Assembly: GCA_017996675.1 (NCBI GenBank)
Contig: JAGOGN010000018.1
Location: 1 to 15,105, forward strand
DNA length: 15,105 nucleotides
From: Lachnospiraceae bacterium
GTDB taxonomy: Bacteria > Bacillota_A > Clostridia > Lachnospirales > Lachnospiraceae
Reading direction: 5' to 3'
Of the stretch, positions 5,721 to 13,159 are shown one piece after another; positions within the stretch are counted from its first letter, which is position 1, and each line of letters begins with the position of its first letter. The notes beneath the pieces are model-generated. The model was not told the DNA's origin, made no database searches, and saw only the letters and a list, made by a program, of their open reading frames with translations. The position numbers were made by a program, and so were the translations under genes.

Positions 5721-6650
5721 ATGATTAGACGATTATTAATTAGTGAATGCAATTCCAGGAGAAAAGTACTTCTTTTTTTAGGATTTCTAATGTATCTGTG
5801 TATCGTTTTTTTGACTCAGGAATTTGCATTTTCGGGCAAGGAACTTCAAATTGGTCAGCTACGAATAAATGACCATCTCCTTTTTGACTTTATGATCCAA
5901 TTTCAAATTTTACTACTTGTGGGTTTTATTTTGTTGGGAGGTTATAAGTCATTCCTTGTTTCGACTGTTTTAAATTTGGTGGGATTTAGCGCTTGCCTGA
6001 TTATGAGTGTAAAGAATCATAGTACGTCCTTATTACCTGATATTCTTTCTTATGTTACAACTGAGATTGTGATTGGATTGATTTATAATTATAAAACACG
6101 GGTGAAGTTACAGGTCGCTGAATTGGAAGCGAAAGAAAAAGCATTACAAAAGATGGCTTATTTTGATGGTTTGACGAATATTCTTAATCGAAAAGTTTTC
6201 ATTGAAGTTGTTCAGGAGAGAATTGTTCAATATGGCGAAGGTAGAGATGATTTTTATATTATTTTTTTGGATATTGATGATTTTAAAAATATAAATGATA
6301 AGATGGGTCATTATTATGGAGATTTAATCTTAAAGGAATTATCATACCGCATTATGAGACATTTGTCAGAACGGGATACGATCGGAAGACTTGGGGGAGA
6401 TGAGTTGGGATTATTGATTTATGCCCAGTCTGAAAATCAGATTATGGAAAATTTGCGAAAGATTAAGGAAGAAATACTTCGAGCATATCGTTTTGAAGGA
6501 AAAGAGCTTCATGTAACAGTAAGCATGGGAGTTGCACATTTTCCTGCAGATGGACACACTTCAACAGAGTTATTGAAGAATGCAGACTTGGCAATGTACC
6601 AGTCGAAAGCAATTGGAAAGAATAGAATTACATTATTTAAGAGTGCATAA
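5721..6650 (+). CDS. Membrane-bound GGDEF diguanylate cyclase
   Basis: A 309-residue protein. The N-terminal half (15-123) has about four hydrophobic segments and no recognised named sensor domain. A short coiled-coil linker (about 128-146, VAELEAKEKALQKM) leads into a GGDEF domain (146-307). FDGLTNILNR (148-157) is the domain-entry motif. FLDIDDFKNINDKMGH (182-197) holds the Mg2+- and substrate-binding residues. The signature is GGDEL (225-229), keeping the G-G-D-E residues with Leu replacing Phe, so cyclase activity (2 GTP to c-di-GMP) is likely. The usual RxxD product-inhibition site is not there; the matching residues read SERD. The C-terminal ADLAMYQSKAIGKNR is canonical. The gene stands alone between its own promoter and that of the ferredoxin gene. 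Confidence 0.88.
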   Translation: MIRRLLISECNSRRKVLLFLGFLMYLCIVFLTQEFAFSGKELQIGQLRINDHLLFDFMIQFQILLLVGFILLGGYKSFLVSTVLNLVGFSACLIMSVKNHSTSLLPDILSYVTTEIVIGLIYNYKTRVKLQVAELEAKEKALQKMAYFDGLTNILNRKVFIEVVQERIVQYGEGRDDFYIIFLDIDDFKNINDKMGHYYGDLILKELSYRIMRHLSERDTIGRLGGDELGLLIYAQSENQIMENLRKIKEEILRAYRFEGKELHVTVSMGVAHFPADGHTSTELLKNADLAMYQSKAIGKNRITLFKSA

Positions 6651-6672
6651 GAGTCATTTTAAGAAGAAGCTA

Positions 6673-6700
6673 TTGAAGAATGAAAGAATTATGTTATAAT
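6673..6700 (+). promoter_or_regulatory. Promoter of the ferredoxin gene
   Basis: TTGAAG (6673-6678) and TATAAT (6695-6700) are spaced by 16 bp, with the start near 6707 and a 43-nt leader. No terminator is visible between the diguanylate cyclase stop codon and this promoter. Confidence 0.65.
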
Positions 6701-6749
6701 TATTTTAGTTACATGGAATTACTAATTTTGCTAGAGAAAAGGAGATAGA

Positions 6750-6941
6750 ATGATGAAAGCATCAATTGATCGTGAAGGTTGTATTTCGTGTGGTTTATGT
6801 GAAACAATATGCTCAAAGGTATTTCGGATGGCAGATGACGGACTTGCAGAAGTTTATGTAGAGGAAGTTCCAATTGATATGGAAGCATGTGCGACGGAAG
6901 CACAGGATAATTGTCCTGCAGGAGTAATTACAGTAGAATAA
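6750..6941 (+). CDS. Single [4Fe-4S] ferredoxin
   Basis: A 63-residue acidic electron carrier. Cluster ligands are C11, C14 and C17 (CISCGLC) plus C55 followed by Pro (DNCPAGVI), the pattern of monocluster ferredoxins. Two further cysteines, C21 and C47, stand where the disulfide of Pyrococcus furiosus and Desulfovibrio gigas monocluster ferredoxins is found. AAGGAG (6739-6744) is 5 nt before ATG 6750 and 8 nt before ATG 6753, so either may be used. The gene has its own promoter and terminator and no redox-enzyme partner beside it, so it probably serves as a general low-potential carrier. A partner among the flavoenzymes in this window is possible but unsupported. Confidence 0.9.
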   Translation: MMKASIDREGCISCGLCETICSKVFRMADDGLAEVYVEEVPIDMEACATEAQDNCPAGVITVE

Positions 6942-6948
6942 TCGTATG

Positions 6949-6980
6949 ATCCTGCCTGCATAGAACAGGCAGGATTTTTT
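6949..6980 (+). terminator. Terminator of the ferredoxin gene
   Basis: ATCCTGCCTG (6949-6958) pairs perfectly with CAGGCAGGAT (6966-6975) around a 7-nt loop, followed by T6. Only 31 nt separate it from the next start codon and no promoter is visible there, so the tRNA-dihydrouridine synthase gene may depend on read-through or on an unseen promoter. Confidence 0.92.
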
Positions 6981-7011
6981 AATTAGTTGAGAGAAATAAC
7001 AGGTGAAACAA

Positions 7012-7959
7012 ATGAAATATTATCTGGCACCAATGGAAGGCTTAACAGGGTATATTTATCGGAATGCATATCATCATCACTTTATGCCGATGGATAAATA
7101 TTTTGCTCCCTTTATTGTAGCGACCTCAAATCGAAAAATGAATCATCGCGAATGGAGTGACCTGTTACCGGAGCATAATCAGGAATTAACGCTTATACCA
7201 CAAATTCTGACAAATAAGACGGAGGATTTTTTGAATACTGCATCAAGGCTATGGGAGATGGGGTATCAGGAGATTAATCTGAATCTTGGATGTCCTTCAA
7301 AAACGGTGGTAACGAAAGGAAAAGGATCTGGATTTTTAGACAAAACAATTGAGCTAGAACGATTTTTGGATCAAATTTTTAGTCGTTTGGAAGGAAAGTT
7401 ATCCATTAAAACTCGAATCGGGAGATTTGAAGCGGATGAGTTTGAGCGGATATTAGAAATATTTAATCGATTTCCATTGGAAGAGTTGATTATTCATCCA
7501 AGAGTGCAAACGGATTATTATAACAATCAACCAGATATGGAAGCATTTCGTTTGGGATATCAGAATTCAAAGACCAAGGTCTGCTATAATGGTGATGTTT
7601 TTTCTTTGGAAAGGGCAGATGAGATTTTCGCACAGTTTCCAAATTTAGATTCAATGATGCTAGGAAGAGGAATGATCCGAAATCCAGATTTGAGAAACCT
7701 TTTGGAAGAAAGGGAAAATGGCCAACAGAATCAAGAACGAGCCCAAAGATGGGAATCGTTTCATAATGAAATTTTTGATGGATATGAACAGGCATTCGAT
7801 GGTGATCGACCTGTGTTATTTAAGATGAAAGAAATCTGGCATGAATGGGGAAATTCATTTGAATCACAAGGCCGTTTATTAAAGAAAATAAAGAAGTGTA
7901 ACACAAAGGAAGAATATAAAAAAATAGTAAATGAGCTCTTTTTTACTGTTTTTTCATGA
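7012..7959 (+). CDS. tRNA-dihydrouridine synthase family protein
   Basis: An FMN enzyme that reduces uridine to dihydrouridine in the D-loop region of tRNA using NADPH. It shows the TIM-barrel order of the family. YYLAPMEGLTGYIYRN is at the N-terminus. LIPQILTN follows, then EINLNLGCPSKTVVTKGKGSG with the catalytic Cys (residue 94 from this start). LSIKTRIG, LIIHPRVQTDYY and VCYNGDVFS come next, and MMLGRGMIRNPDL forms the phosphate site of FMN. The C-terminal helical domain runs to the end. ATG 7012 has AGGTGA (7001-7006), an exact match to the 16S 3' end, 5 nt upstream. An in-frame GTG at 7003 would add three residues. Length (315) is normal. Which Dus subclass it belongs to cannot be fixed by eye. 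Confidence 0.88.
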   Translation: MKYYLAPMEGLTGYIYRNAYHHHFMPMDKYFAPFIVATSNRKMNHREWSDLLPEHNQELTLIPQILTNKTEDFLNTASRLWEMGYQEINLNLGCPSKTVVTKGKGSGFLDKTIELERFLDQIFSRLEGKLSIKTRIGRFEADEFERILEIFNRFPLEELIIHPRVQTDYYNNQPDMEAFRLGYQNSKTKVCYNGDVFSLERADEIFAQFPNLDSMMLGRGMIRNPDLRNLLEERENGQQNQERAQRWESFHNEIFDGYEQAFDGDRPVLFKMKEIWHEWGNSFESQGRLLKKIKKCNTKEEYKKIVNELFFTVFS

Positions 7960-8030
7960 AAAGCACAAAGAAAAGAGTAGAATTTGGTACATTTTTGTCA
8001 ATGTTGGCACCTCCGTTTTTTTACAATCTG

Positions 8031-8039
8031 TGTTAAAAT
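8031..8039 (+). promoter_or_regulatory. pyk: Possible extended -10 promoter of pyk
   Basis: TGTTAAAAT is an extended -10 (TGn plus TAAAAT at 8034-8039) 39 bp before the preferred pyk start. No good -35 lies 16-18 bp upstream. The interval 7960-8078 otherwise holds only AT-rich sequence and a weak hairpin. Confidence 0.4.
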
Positions 8040-8078
8040 AAGATAGTAAAGAGAAGAGTAGAAAGAAGAGGAATGTAT

Positions 8079-9497
8079 ATGAGAAAGACAAAGATCGTAT
8101 GTACATTAGGACCGGCAACGGATCAGCCGGGCGTGTTAGAAGAATTAATATCCTCAGGGATGAATGTTGCAAGAATGAATTTCTCCCATGGGAATTATGA
8201 GGAACATAAGGGAAGAATGGATCGTGTAAAAGAAATCCGACAGAGAATGGGTTTACCAATTGCTTTGTTGCTCGACACAAAGGGACCAGAAATTCGAATC
8301 AAAGAATTTGAAAGTGGATCCATTGAGTTGAAGAAGGGTCAGTTATTCACCTTAACATTAGGGGACGAGCCAGGGAATGAGACTAAAGTTTCCATCACTT
8401 GCGATTTATTATATCAGGATGTAGAGCCTGGTGTGATTATTTTGATTGATGACGGACTGATTGCGATGGAAGTGGAGAAAGTAGTTGAAACTGATATTGT
8501 TTGTCGCGTTCTAAATTGCGGGAAGATTTCGAACCGAAAGGGTGTCAATGTTCCAGGAGTACATCTTTCCCTACCGTATATTAGTGCAAAGGATAGACAG
8601 GACTTAGTATTTGGTGTGAACCAGGATATCGATTTTGTCGCAGCTTCGTTTGTTCGAAACAGAGAAGATGTAATCGAAGTGAGAAAGATTTTAGATACCA
8701 ATGGCGGCCAGGGAATTCGACTGATTTCTAAAATAGAGAATCAAGAAGGCGTTGATCATATAGATGAAATAATTGAAGTTTCAGATGGTATCATGATTGC
8801 CAGAGGAGACATGGGTGTTGAAATACCAGGAGAAGAAGTACCAATTATTCAAAAAATGATTATTAAGAAAGTATATGAAGCTGGTAAACAGGTAATCACT
8901 GCTACTCAGATGCTAGAGTCGATGATTAAGAATCCAAGACCAACAAGGGCTGAGACCGCAGATGTCGCAAATGCAGTTTACGATGGAACCAGTGCGATTA
9001 TGCTTTCAGGAGAAACAGCTGCAGGAGCATATCCGGTTGAGGCATTAACTACGATGGTTCGTATTGCAGAACGAGTGGAACAAGATATTGATTATAGAAA
9101 AAGATTCTTTAGTCATGAGAGACCAATGAATCCAGATATCACAGATGCAGTAAGTCATGCTACGTGTACAACAGCGCATGATTTAAATGCGGGAGGCATC
9201 ATAACCGTTACGAAATCTGGACGTACAGCTCGAATGATTTCCAGATATCGACCAGAATGTCCAATTATTGGATGTACAACCAATGAACGAATTTGTAGAC
9301 AAATGAATATGTCATGGGGTGTACTTCCAGTGTTAATTGATGAAAAAGATGAAATGGATGATCTATTCACACATTCCATCGATGCTGCTGTAAAAAGTGG
9401 TTATTTACACCAAGGGGATTTAGCGGTTATTACATCCGGAATTCCTCTAGGAGTATCGGGAAGTACCAATATGATAAAAGTTCAGGTTGTTTCCTGA
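8079..9497 (+). CDS. pyk: Pyruvate kinase
   Basis: Glycolytic enzyme converting phosphoenolpyruvate and ADP to pyruvate and ATP. It begins with the canonical MRKTKIVCTLGPAT and continues with MNVARMNFSHG. LLDTKGPEIR carries the Glu typical of K+-dependent forms. A short beta-barrel B domain (about 70-170) is inserted in the barrel. The catalytic and metal-binding motifs are SKIENQEGV, IARGDMGVEIP, TATQMLESM and PTRAETADVANAVYDGTSA. The C domain (about 350-472) ends after SGIPLGVSGSTNMIKVQVV. It lacks the extra C-terminal PEP-utilizer domain found in Bacillus pyruvate kinases. GAGGA (8068-8072) abuts ATG 8073 but is correctly spaced for ATG 8079, so 472 residues are preferred. No phosphofructokinase gene is adjacent. 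Confidence 0.96.
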   Translation: MRKTKIVCTLGPATDQPGVLEELISSGMNVARMNFSHGNYEEHKGRMDRVKEIRQRMGLPIALLLDTKGPEIRIKEFESGSIELKKGQLFTLTLGDEPGNETKVSITCDLLYQDVEPGVIILIDDGLIAMEVEKVVETDIVCRVLNCGKISNRKGVNVPGVHLSLPYISAKDRQDLVFGVNQDIDFVAASFVRNREDVIEVRKILDTNGGQGIRLISKIENQEGVDHIDEIIEVSDGIMIARGDMGVEIPGEEVPIIQKMIIKKVYEAGKQVITATQMLESMIKNPRPTRAETADVANAVYDGTSAIMLSGETAAGAYPVEALTTMVRIAERVEQDIDYRKRFFSHERPMNPDITDAVSHATCTTAHDLNAGGIITVTKSGRTARMISRYRPECPIIGCTTNERICRQMNMSWGVLPVLIDEKDEMDDLFTHSIDAAVKSGYLHQGDLAVITSGIPLGVSGSTNMIKVQVVS

Positions 9498-9502
9498 TTT
9501 GA

Positions 9503-9540
9503 ATAAAAAACAAGGAGTGCAGATTTTGCACTCCCTTTTT
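9503..9540. terminator. Bidirectional terminator between pyk and hrb
   Basis: GGAGTGCA (9514-9521) pairs with TGCACTCC (9527-9534) around a 5-nt loop. A T run follows on the + strand (9536-9543) and an A run precedes it (9505-9510), which reads as a T run on the - strand. It can therefore end both converging transcripts. The + strand T run reaches into the stop codon of the - strand gene (9541-9543). Confidence 0.9.
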
Positions 9541-10146
9541 TTATTTGATTTTTTCAAAAGCTTCTACACCATGTTTGCAGATTGGACAAATGTAACCTTC
9601 AGGCAATGGATCCCCTTCATAAACATATCCACAAACGGTACATAACCATCCGGTTTTTTGTTCTGCTGATTTAGCGGGTTTAATATTTTTCTGATAGTAA
9701 TTATAGGTTGTAGAAGTAGTATCGGTAAGAACTTCACCACCAGTAACGACTGCTCCAAAAATAGTATGTGTGCCCATATCCATTTCGCTAACGACCCGTG
9801 CGGAAATAAATGAGTTTACACCTTCAGTTACATAATAAATCCCATTCTCGCTACGCTCTGCATTTTCGTAATTCTGGAATTTATCAACGTTCTTGCCGCT
9901 TTGGAAACCAAAATGTTGAAAAAGTTCAAAGGTAGCATTTTCAGCAATAACGGAAACATTAAATTCTTTAGTACGTTGAATCATATCATGGGTGTAATTA
10001 TCTTTGTTCACTGCAATAGAGATCTGGCATGGGGTAGAAGTGACCTGTGAAGCAGTGTTGATGATACAACCATTGTCTTTGTCACCTTCACGTGCTGTGA
10101 GGACAAATAAGCCGTATTGTATTTTAAACATGACATTTGTATTCAT
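9541..10146 (-). CDS. hrb: High-molecular-weight rubredoxin (flavin reductase-rubredoxin fusion)
   Basis: A 201-residue soluble fusion. Residues 1-150 form a flavin-reductase-like FMN-binding split-barrel domain, with FKIQYGLFVLTA, a CIINTASQVTSTPCQISIAVNK core and GTHTIFGAVV. Residues 166-201 form a short rubredoxin domain, with iron ligands C169 and C172 (WLCTVCGYVY) and C187 and C190 (YICPICKHG). In Moorella thermoacetica, Hrb passes electrons from NAD(P)H to the flavodiiron protein FprA for NO or O2 reduction. Here it lies directly downstream of fprA with a 12-nt gap. Its AGGAGG ribosome site (10155-10160) overlaps the fprA stop codon. The rubredoxin domain is shorter between its two CxxC motifs than a free-standing rubredoxin. 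Start ATG (10146) is well placed. Confidence 0.9.
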   Translation of the reverse strand: MNTNVMFKIQYGLFVLTAREGDKDNGCIINTASQVTSTPCQISIAVNKDNYTHDMIQRTKEFNVSVIAENATFELFQHFGFQSGKNVDKFQNYENAERSENGIYYVTEGVNSFISARVVSEMDMGTHTIFGAVVTGGEVLTDTTSTTYNYYQKNIKPAKSAEQKTGWLCTVCGYVYEGDPLPEGYICPICKHGVEAFEKIK

Positions 10147-10158
10147 TGATTATTCCTC

Positions 10159-11349
10159 CTAGTGTTCGCAAATAAATGTATGTTGATTTTCCAAAAGATG
10201 ATCAGCCAATAACTCCATGGCTTCTTTATTCTCAGCAGATAGATCAGACTTAATGGAAATGACTGGTTCACATAATGTGATCTCTTTCATGGATTCTAAA
10301 GCTTCCCGAATTTTCTTACCTGCCATAGGTGCCCATGAACCATTTTCAATAACTGCGACTGTTCTTTTTTGGAAATTCTTGCCCTTTAAATGTGTTAAAA
10401 AGTCTTCCATAACAGGGAACAAACCTCCGTCATAAGTGGAGCTTGCTAATACAAGGCGATCATAGCGATAAGCATTCTCAATTACTTCGGACATGTCATC
10501 ACGAGTTAAATCGCGTAAGATCACATTTTTGGCTCCTTTTTTATGCAAGATGGTTCCTAATAATTTGGCTGCGGCAGCGGTGTGTCCATGAATGGAAGAA
10601 TATGCAATTAAAATTCCGTCCTCTTCTGACTGGTAACTGCTCCAAATGGAATATTTGTCAAGAAAATAAGCAAGGTTATCTTTTAAAACTGGACCATGCA
10701 GGGGACAAATCATAGAGATTTCCAATGGGCAGACTTTCTTTAATAAAGCCTGAACTTGTGCACCATATTTTCCCACGATGTTAATGTAATATCTTCGTCC
10801 ATCTACGATCCATTCTTTTTCGGAATCTAAAATTCCGAAAGTGCCAAATGCATCAGCGGAAAAGAGAATATGATCATATGAATCAAAAGTGACCATTACT
10901 TCAGGCCAGTGAACCATTGGAGCCATAAAGAACTGCAAGGTGTGTACACCTAATGATAAGGTATCACCTTCTGCGACAACAAGACTTCGAGAAGTCAGAT
11001 CAACTGGGAAAAATTGAAGTAGCATACGGAATGTTTTTTCATTACCAACCACAGTCATGGAAGGATATTTCTCCAAAAGCAGTCCGATGGTTCCAGAATG
11101 ATCTGGTTCCATGTGTGAAACAATTAAATAATCTGGTTCTGAGTGTACAAAATGCTGATCCAGTATTTGAATCCATTCTGTTGCTTTTCGAAAATCAACA
11201 GTGTCCATAATTGCAGTCTTCCTGTCTTGAATCAGGTAAGAATTATAAGTCACACCGTTGGGTATGGCATACTGGCTTTCAAATAAGTCAAGAGTTTGAT
11301 CAGCAACCCCAATGTATTGAATAGAGTCAGTGAGTTGGTTCGTCTTCAT
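10159..11349 (-). CDS. fprA: Type A flavodiiron protein (FprA)
   Basis: A 396-residue cytoplasmic enzyme that reduces O2 to water and/or NO to N2O in anaerobes. The N-terminal metallo-beta-lactamase-like domain (about 10-240) carries the full diiron set: H79, E81, D83 and H84 in SHMEPDHSG, H147 in VHWPE, D166 in SADAFG, and H218 in PLHGP. The C-terminal flavodoxin domain (about 245-392) binds FMN through its SSIHGHTA loop (251-258), with SSTYDGGLFPVM and ENGSWAPMAG as the other flavin loops. No further rubredoxin domain is fused; that role is taken by hrb downstream. The start overlaps the end of the response-regulator gene by 23 bp, with GAGGAG 10 nt upstream. Whether NO or O2 is the main substrate cannot be decided here. 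Confidence 0.93.
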   Translation of the reverse strand: MKTNQLTDSIQYIGVADQTLDLFESQYAIPNGVTYNSYLIQDRKTAIMDTVDFRKATEWIQILDQHFVHSEPDYLIVSHMEPDHSGTIGLLLEKYPSMTVVGNEKTFRMLLQFFPVDLTSRSLVVAEGDTLSLGVHTLQFFMAPMVHWPEVMVTFDSYDHILFSADAFGTFGILDSEKEWIVDGRRYYINIVGKYGAQVQALLKKVCPLEISMICPLHGPVLKDNLAYFLDKYSIWSSYQSEEDGILIAYSSIHGHTAAAAKLLGTILHKKGAKNVILRDLTRDDMSEVIENAYRYDRLVLASSTYDGGLFPVMEDFLTHLKGKNFQKRTVAVIENGSWAPMAGKKIREALESMKEITLCEPVISIKSDLSAENKEAMELLADHLLENQHTFICEH

Positions 11350-12061
11350 GTTTTAGTGTCTCCTCTTCTTTCATTCTATATCCAACACCAACCTCGGTAA
11401 AAATATATTGAGGCTCCATTGGACAGTTTTCTAATTTACGTCTGATATTTGCCATGTTTACGCGTAAAATCTTATTGTCTGCATCTGCATAAGGTCCCCA
11501 GACATGCGTCATAAGTGAACTGTGTGTAACAACTTTACCGGCATTTTGAGCCAAATATGAAACGATTTTATATTCTACCGGAGTGAGATGAATGTCCTGA
11601 TTGTTTAACGTAATTTTACGTCGTTCAAAGTCAACACACAACCCCATGCACTGATAAACCGTTTTAGTAAGTGCCTGACCTGCGTGCACTCGATTATGGT
11701 GTCTAAGCGAAGTGCGAATACGTGCGAGTAACTCGCTGGATCCGAAAGGTTTACCAATATAGTCATCTGCACCGGAATCCAAAGCGTGTACTTTTTCTTT
11801 CTCCTGGGTTCTGGCAGAAACTACTACAATTGGAAGGTCGGACCAAGAACGGATAGAGGTTATGATGTCCATTCCATCCATATCCGGTAACCCCAGATCT
11901 AAAACGATTAAATCAGGACACTGGGAATTAGCAAGAGCTAGCCCCTCTGTCCCGCTATGTGCCTGTAACACTCGGTATCCATTTGATAATAACGCATTTG
12001 TGATGAATTTGGCAATATTTTTTTCATCTTCAATGACTAGTATTGTATACTTGGAATTCAC
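11327..12061 (-). CDS. KdpE-like OmpR-family response regulator
   Basis: A 244-residue DNA-binding regulator. The receiver domain (5-120) has the acidic pocket E11-D12, phospho-acceptor D55 (VLDLGLPD), the conserved VVSART switch residues and the GKPF lysine. The C-terminal winged helix (about 140-235) includes LTPVEYKIVSYLAQNAGKVV and VNMANIRRKLE, as in KdpE. It starts with GTG at 12061. That codon shares GTGA with the kinase stop codon, and AGGGAGG stands 7 nt upstream, so translation is coupled to the kinase. It also overlaps fprA by 23 bp. No kdpFABC potassium-pump genes are in the window. A direct role in regulating this operon, perhaps through the TTAACA repeats at 13948-13997, is inference. 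Confidence 0.92.
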   Translation of the reverse strand: MNSKYTILVIEDEKNIAKFITNALLSNGYRVLQAHSGTEGLALANSQCPDLIVLDLGLPDMDGMDIITSIRSWSDLPIVVVSARTQEKEKVHALDSGADDYIGKPFGSSELLARIRTSLRHHNRVHAGQALTKTVYQCMGLCVDFERRKITLNNQDIHLTPVEYKIVSYLAQNAGKVVTHSSLMTHVWGPYADADNKILRVNMANIRRKLENCPMEPQYIFTEVGVGYRMKEEETLKHEDEPTH

Positions 12062-13143
12062 TTGTTATCCTCCCTAATCTCTAGTGGAAGCACGAAAATA
12101 AATTCAGTGCCTCTGCTTCTGTTTTGAACATAGATGGTACCATCATGTGCTTCTATAATTGTCTTGCAAATGGAAAGACCGATTCCCATTCCACGTTTTC
12201 CATTTGTAGCGACTGTAACATCAGCGGACCCTTCAAATAATGTATTCAGTTTATCGGAATCAATTCCTTTACCATAATCACGAATTTGAAATGTGACAGA
12301 AATTTCATTTACCAGTATTACGAAATCGATAGGTTCCAAACTTTCTGAGTGAAGATAAGAATTATCTAACAGATTAATAATAACCTGCTCGATTAAAAGT
12401 GGATCCATCGGAAGTAGAATCATTTCCTGAGGGCTAGTTACCTGTAATCTGGCCAGTGGACGTCGCTTTTTGAAACGGAAAACGGCTTCTGAAACGACTT
12501 CTTCCAATACTTCCATGGATTTGTGAACTTTCAGTTCCTTACCATCAATTCTGGTAATAGATAAAAGATTTTCTACCATATTCAGTAACCAGTTTGCATC
12601 TTCATTAATTTCAGTCATCATTTCTTTTACATCAGCGGATGATAAGCTAGGAGCATGATCGATTGCATTGGAACTGGTTCCAAGAATACTAGTGAGAGGA
12701 GTTCTTAAATCATGTGAAACTGCACGTAAGAGATTGGCGCGCATATGTTCCTTTTCACTTAAACGGAGGTGCTCTTCGCGCTCCCGGATGATCTGTTCCT
12801 GAATTTTCAAATGTGAAGTTCTGGCACTGGTGATAATGGTAATAATCAGTGTGGCCAAAAAAGTAACAGGATATCCTGATGTTTCAAAAGATAAATGAAA
12901 ATATGGTTTTGTAAAAAATATATTGATAGACAGTACGCTTAGAATTGCAAACGCAATCCCGTATGCATAACCATTGGTCTTTCTTGCAACAATCAGTAAA
13001 GCGATAATGTAGGTTAATGCAACATTTGTGGTATTTGCAGATGTGAATCTGAAAAGTATAAAACAAAAGAAAGTGGCAATTAATAAAAGTAAAAGTGTAT
13101 AGATGGAATCATATAAATGATGGATTCGCTTCATGCTATTCAT
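12058..13143 (-). CDS. KdpD-like sensor histidine kinase (DUF4118 sensor, no KdpD N-domain)
   Basis: A 361-residue membrane kinase. Four hydrophobic helices (about 14-34, 42-54, 58-76 and 92-107) make a DUF4118 sensor like that of KdpD, with NIFFTKPYFHLSFETSG between helices 3 and 4. A coiled-coil segment (110-135) leads to the HisKA box LLRAVSHDLRTPLTS with phospho-acceptor H144. The ATPase domain follows, with an N-box EQVIINLLDN, RDYGKGID, and GMGIGLSICKTII. The large N-terminal KdpD and Usp nucleotide-binding domains of Escherichia coli KdpD are absent. The gene follows the unknown membrane-protein gene by 16 nt and overlaps the regulator gene by 4 bp. GGAG lies 5 nt before ATG 13143. The signal could be ionic, envelope or redox; the operon points to NO/O2 stress. 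Confidence 0.92.
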   Translation of the reverse strand: MNSMKRIHHLYDSIYTLLLLLIATFFCFILFRFTSANTTNVALTYIIALLIVARKTNGYAYGIAFAILSVLSINIFFTKPYFHLSFETSGYPVTFLATLIITIITSARTSHLKIQEQIIREREEHLRLSEKEHMRANLLRAVSHDLRTPLTSILGTSSNAIDHAPSLSSADVKEMMTEINEDANWLLNMVENLLSITRIDGKELKVHKSMEVLEEVVSEAVFRFKKRRPLARLQVTSPQEMILLPMDPLLIEQVIINLLDNSYLHSESLEPIDFVILVNEISVTFQIRDYGKGIDSDKLNTLFEGSADVTVATNGKRGMGIGLSICKTIIEAHDGTIYVQNRSRGTEFIFVLPLEIREDNK

Positions 13144-13159
13144 AAGGTCTCCTATTGTA

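Noticed and set aside
7986..8020. Possible terminator after the tRNA-dihydrouridine synthase gene
   Set aside because: A T7 run is present at 8016-8022, but the hairpins before it (for example TGTCA/TGGCA) are only about 5 bp with a G-T pair and are separated from the T run by several bases. Too weak to call.
10217..11210. Three + strand open frames opposite fprA
   Set aside because: The - strand frame carries every diiron ligand and flavodoxin motif over its whole length; the + strand frames are shadows without ribosome sites.
11327..13143. A kdp potassium-uptake locus
   Set aside because: The regulator pair resembles KdpE/KdpD, but the kinase lacks the KdpD and Usp domains, no kdpFABC genes are present, and the genes overlap fprA instead.
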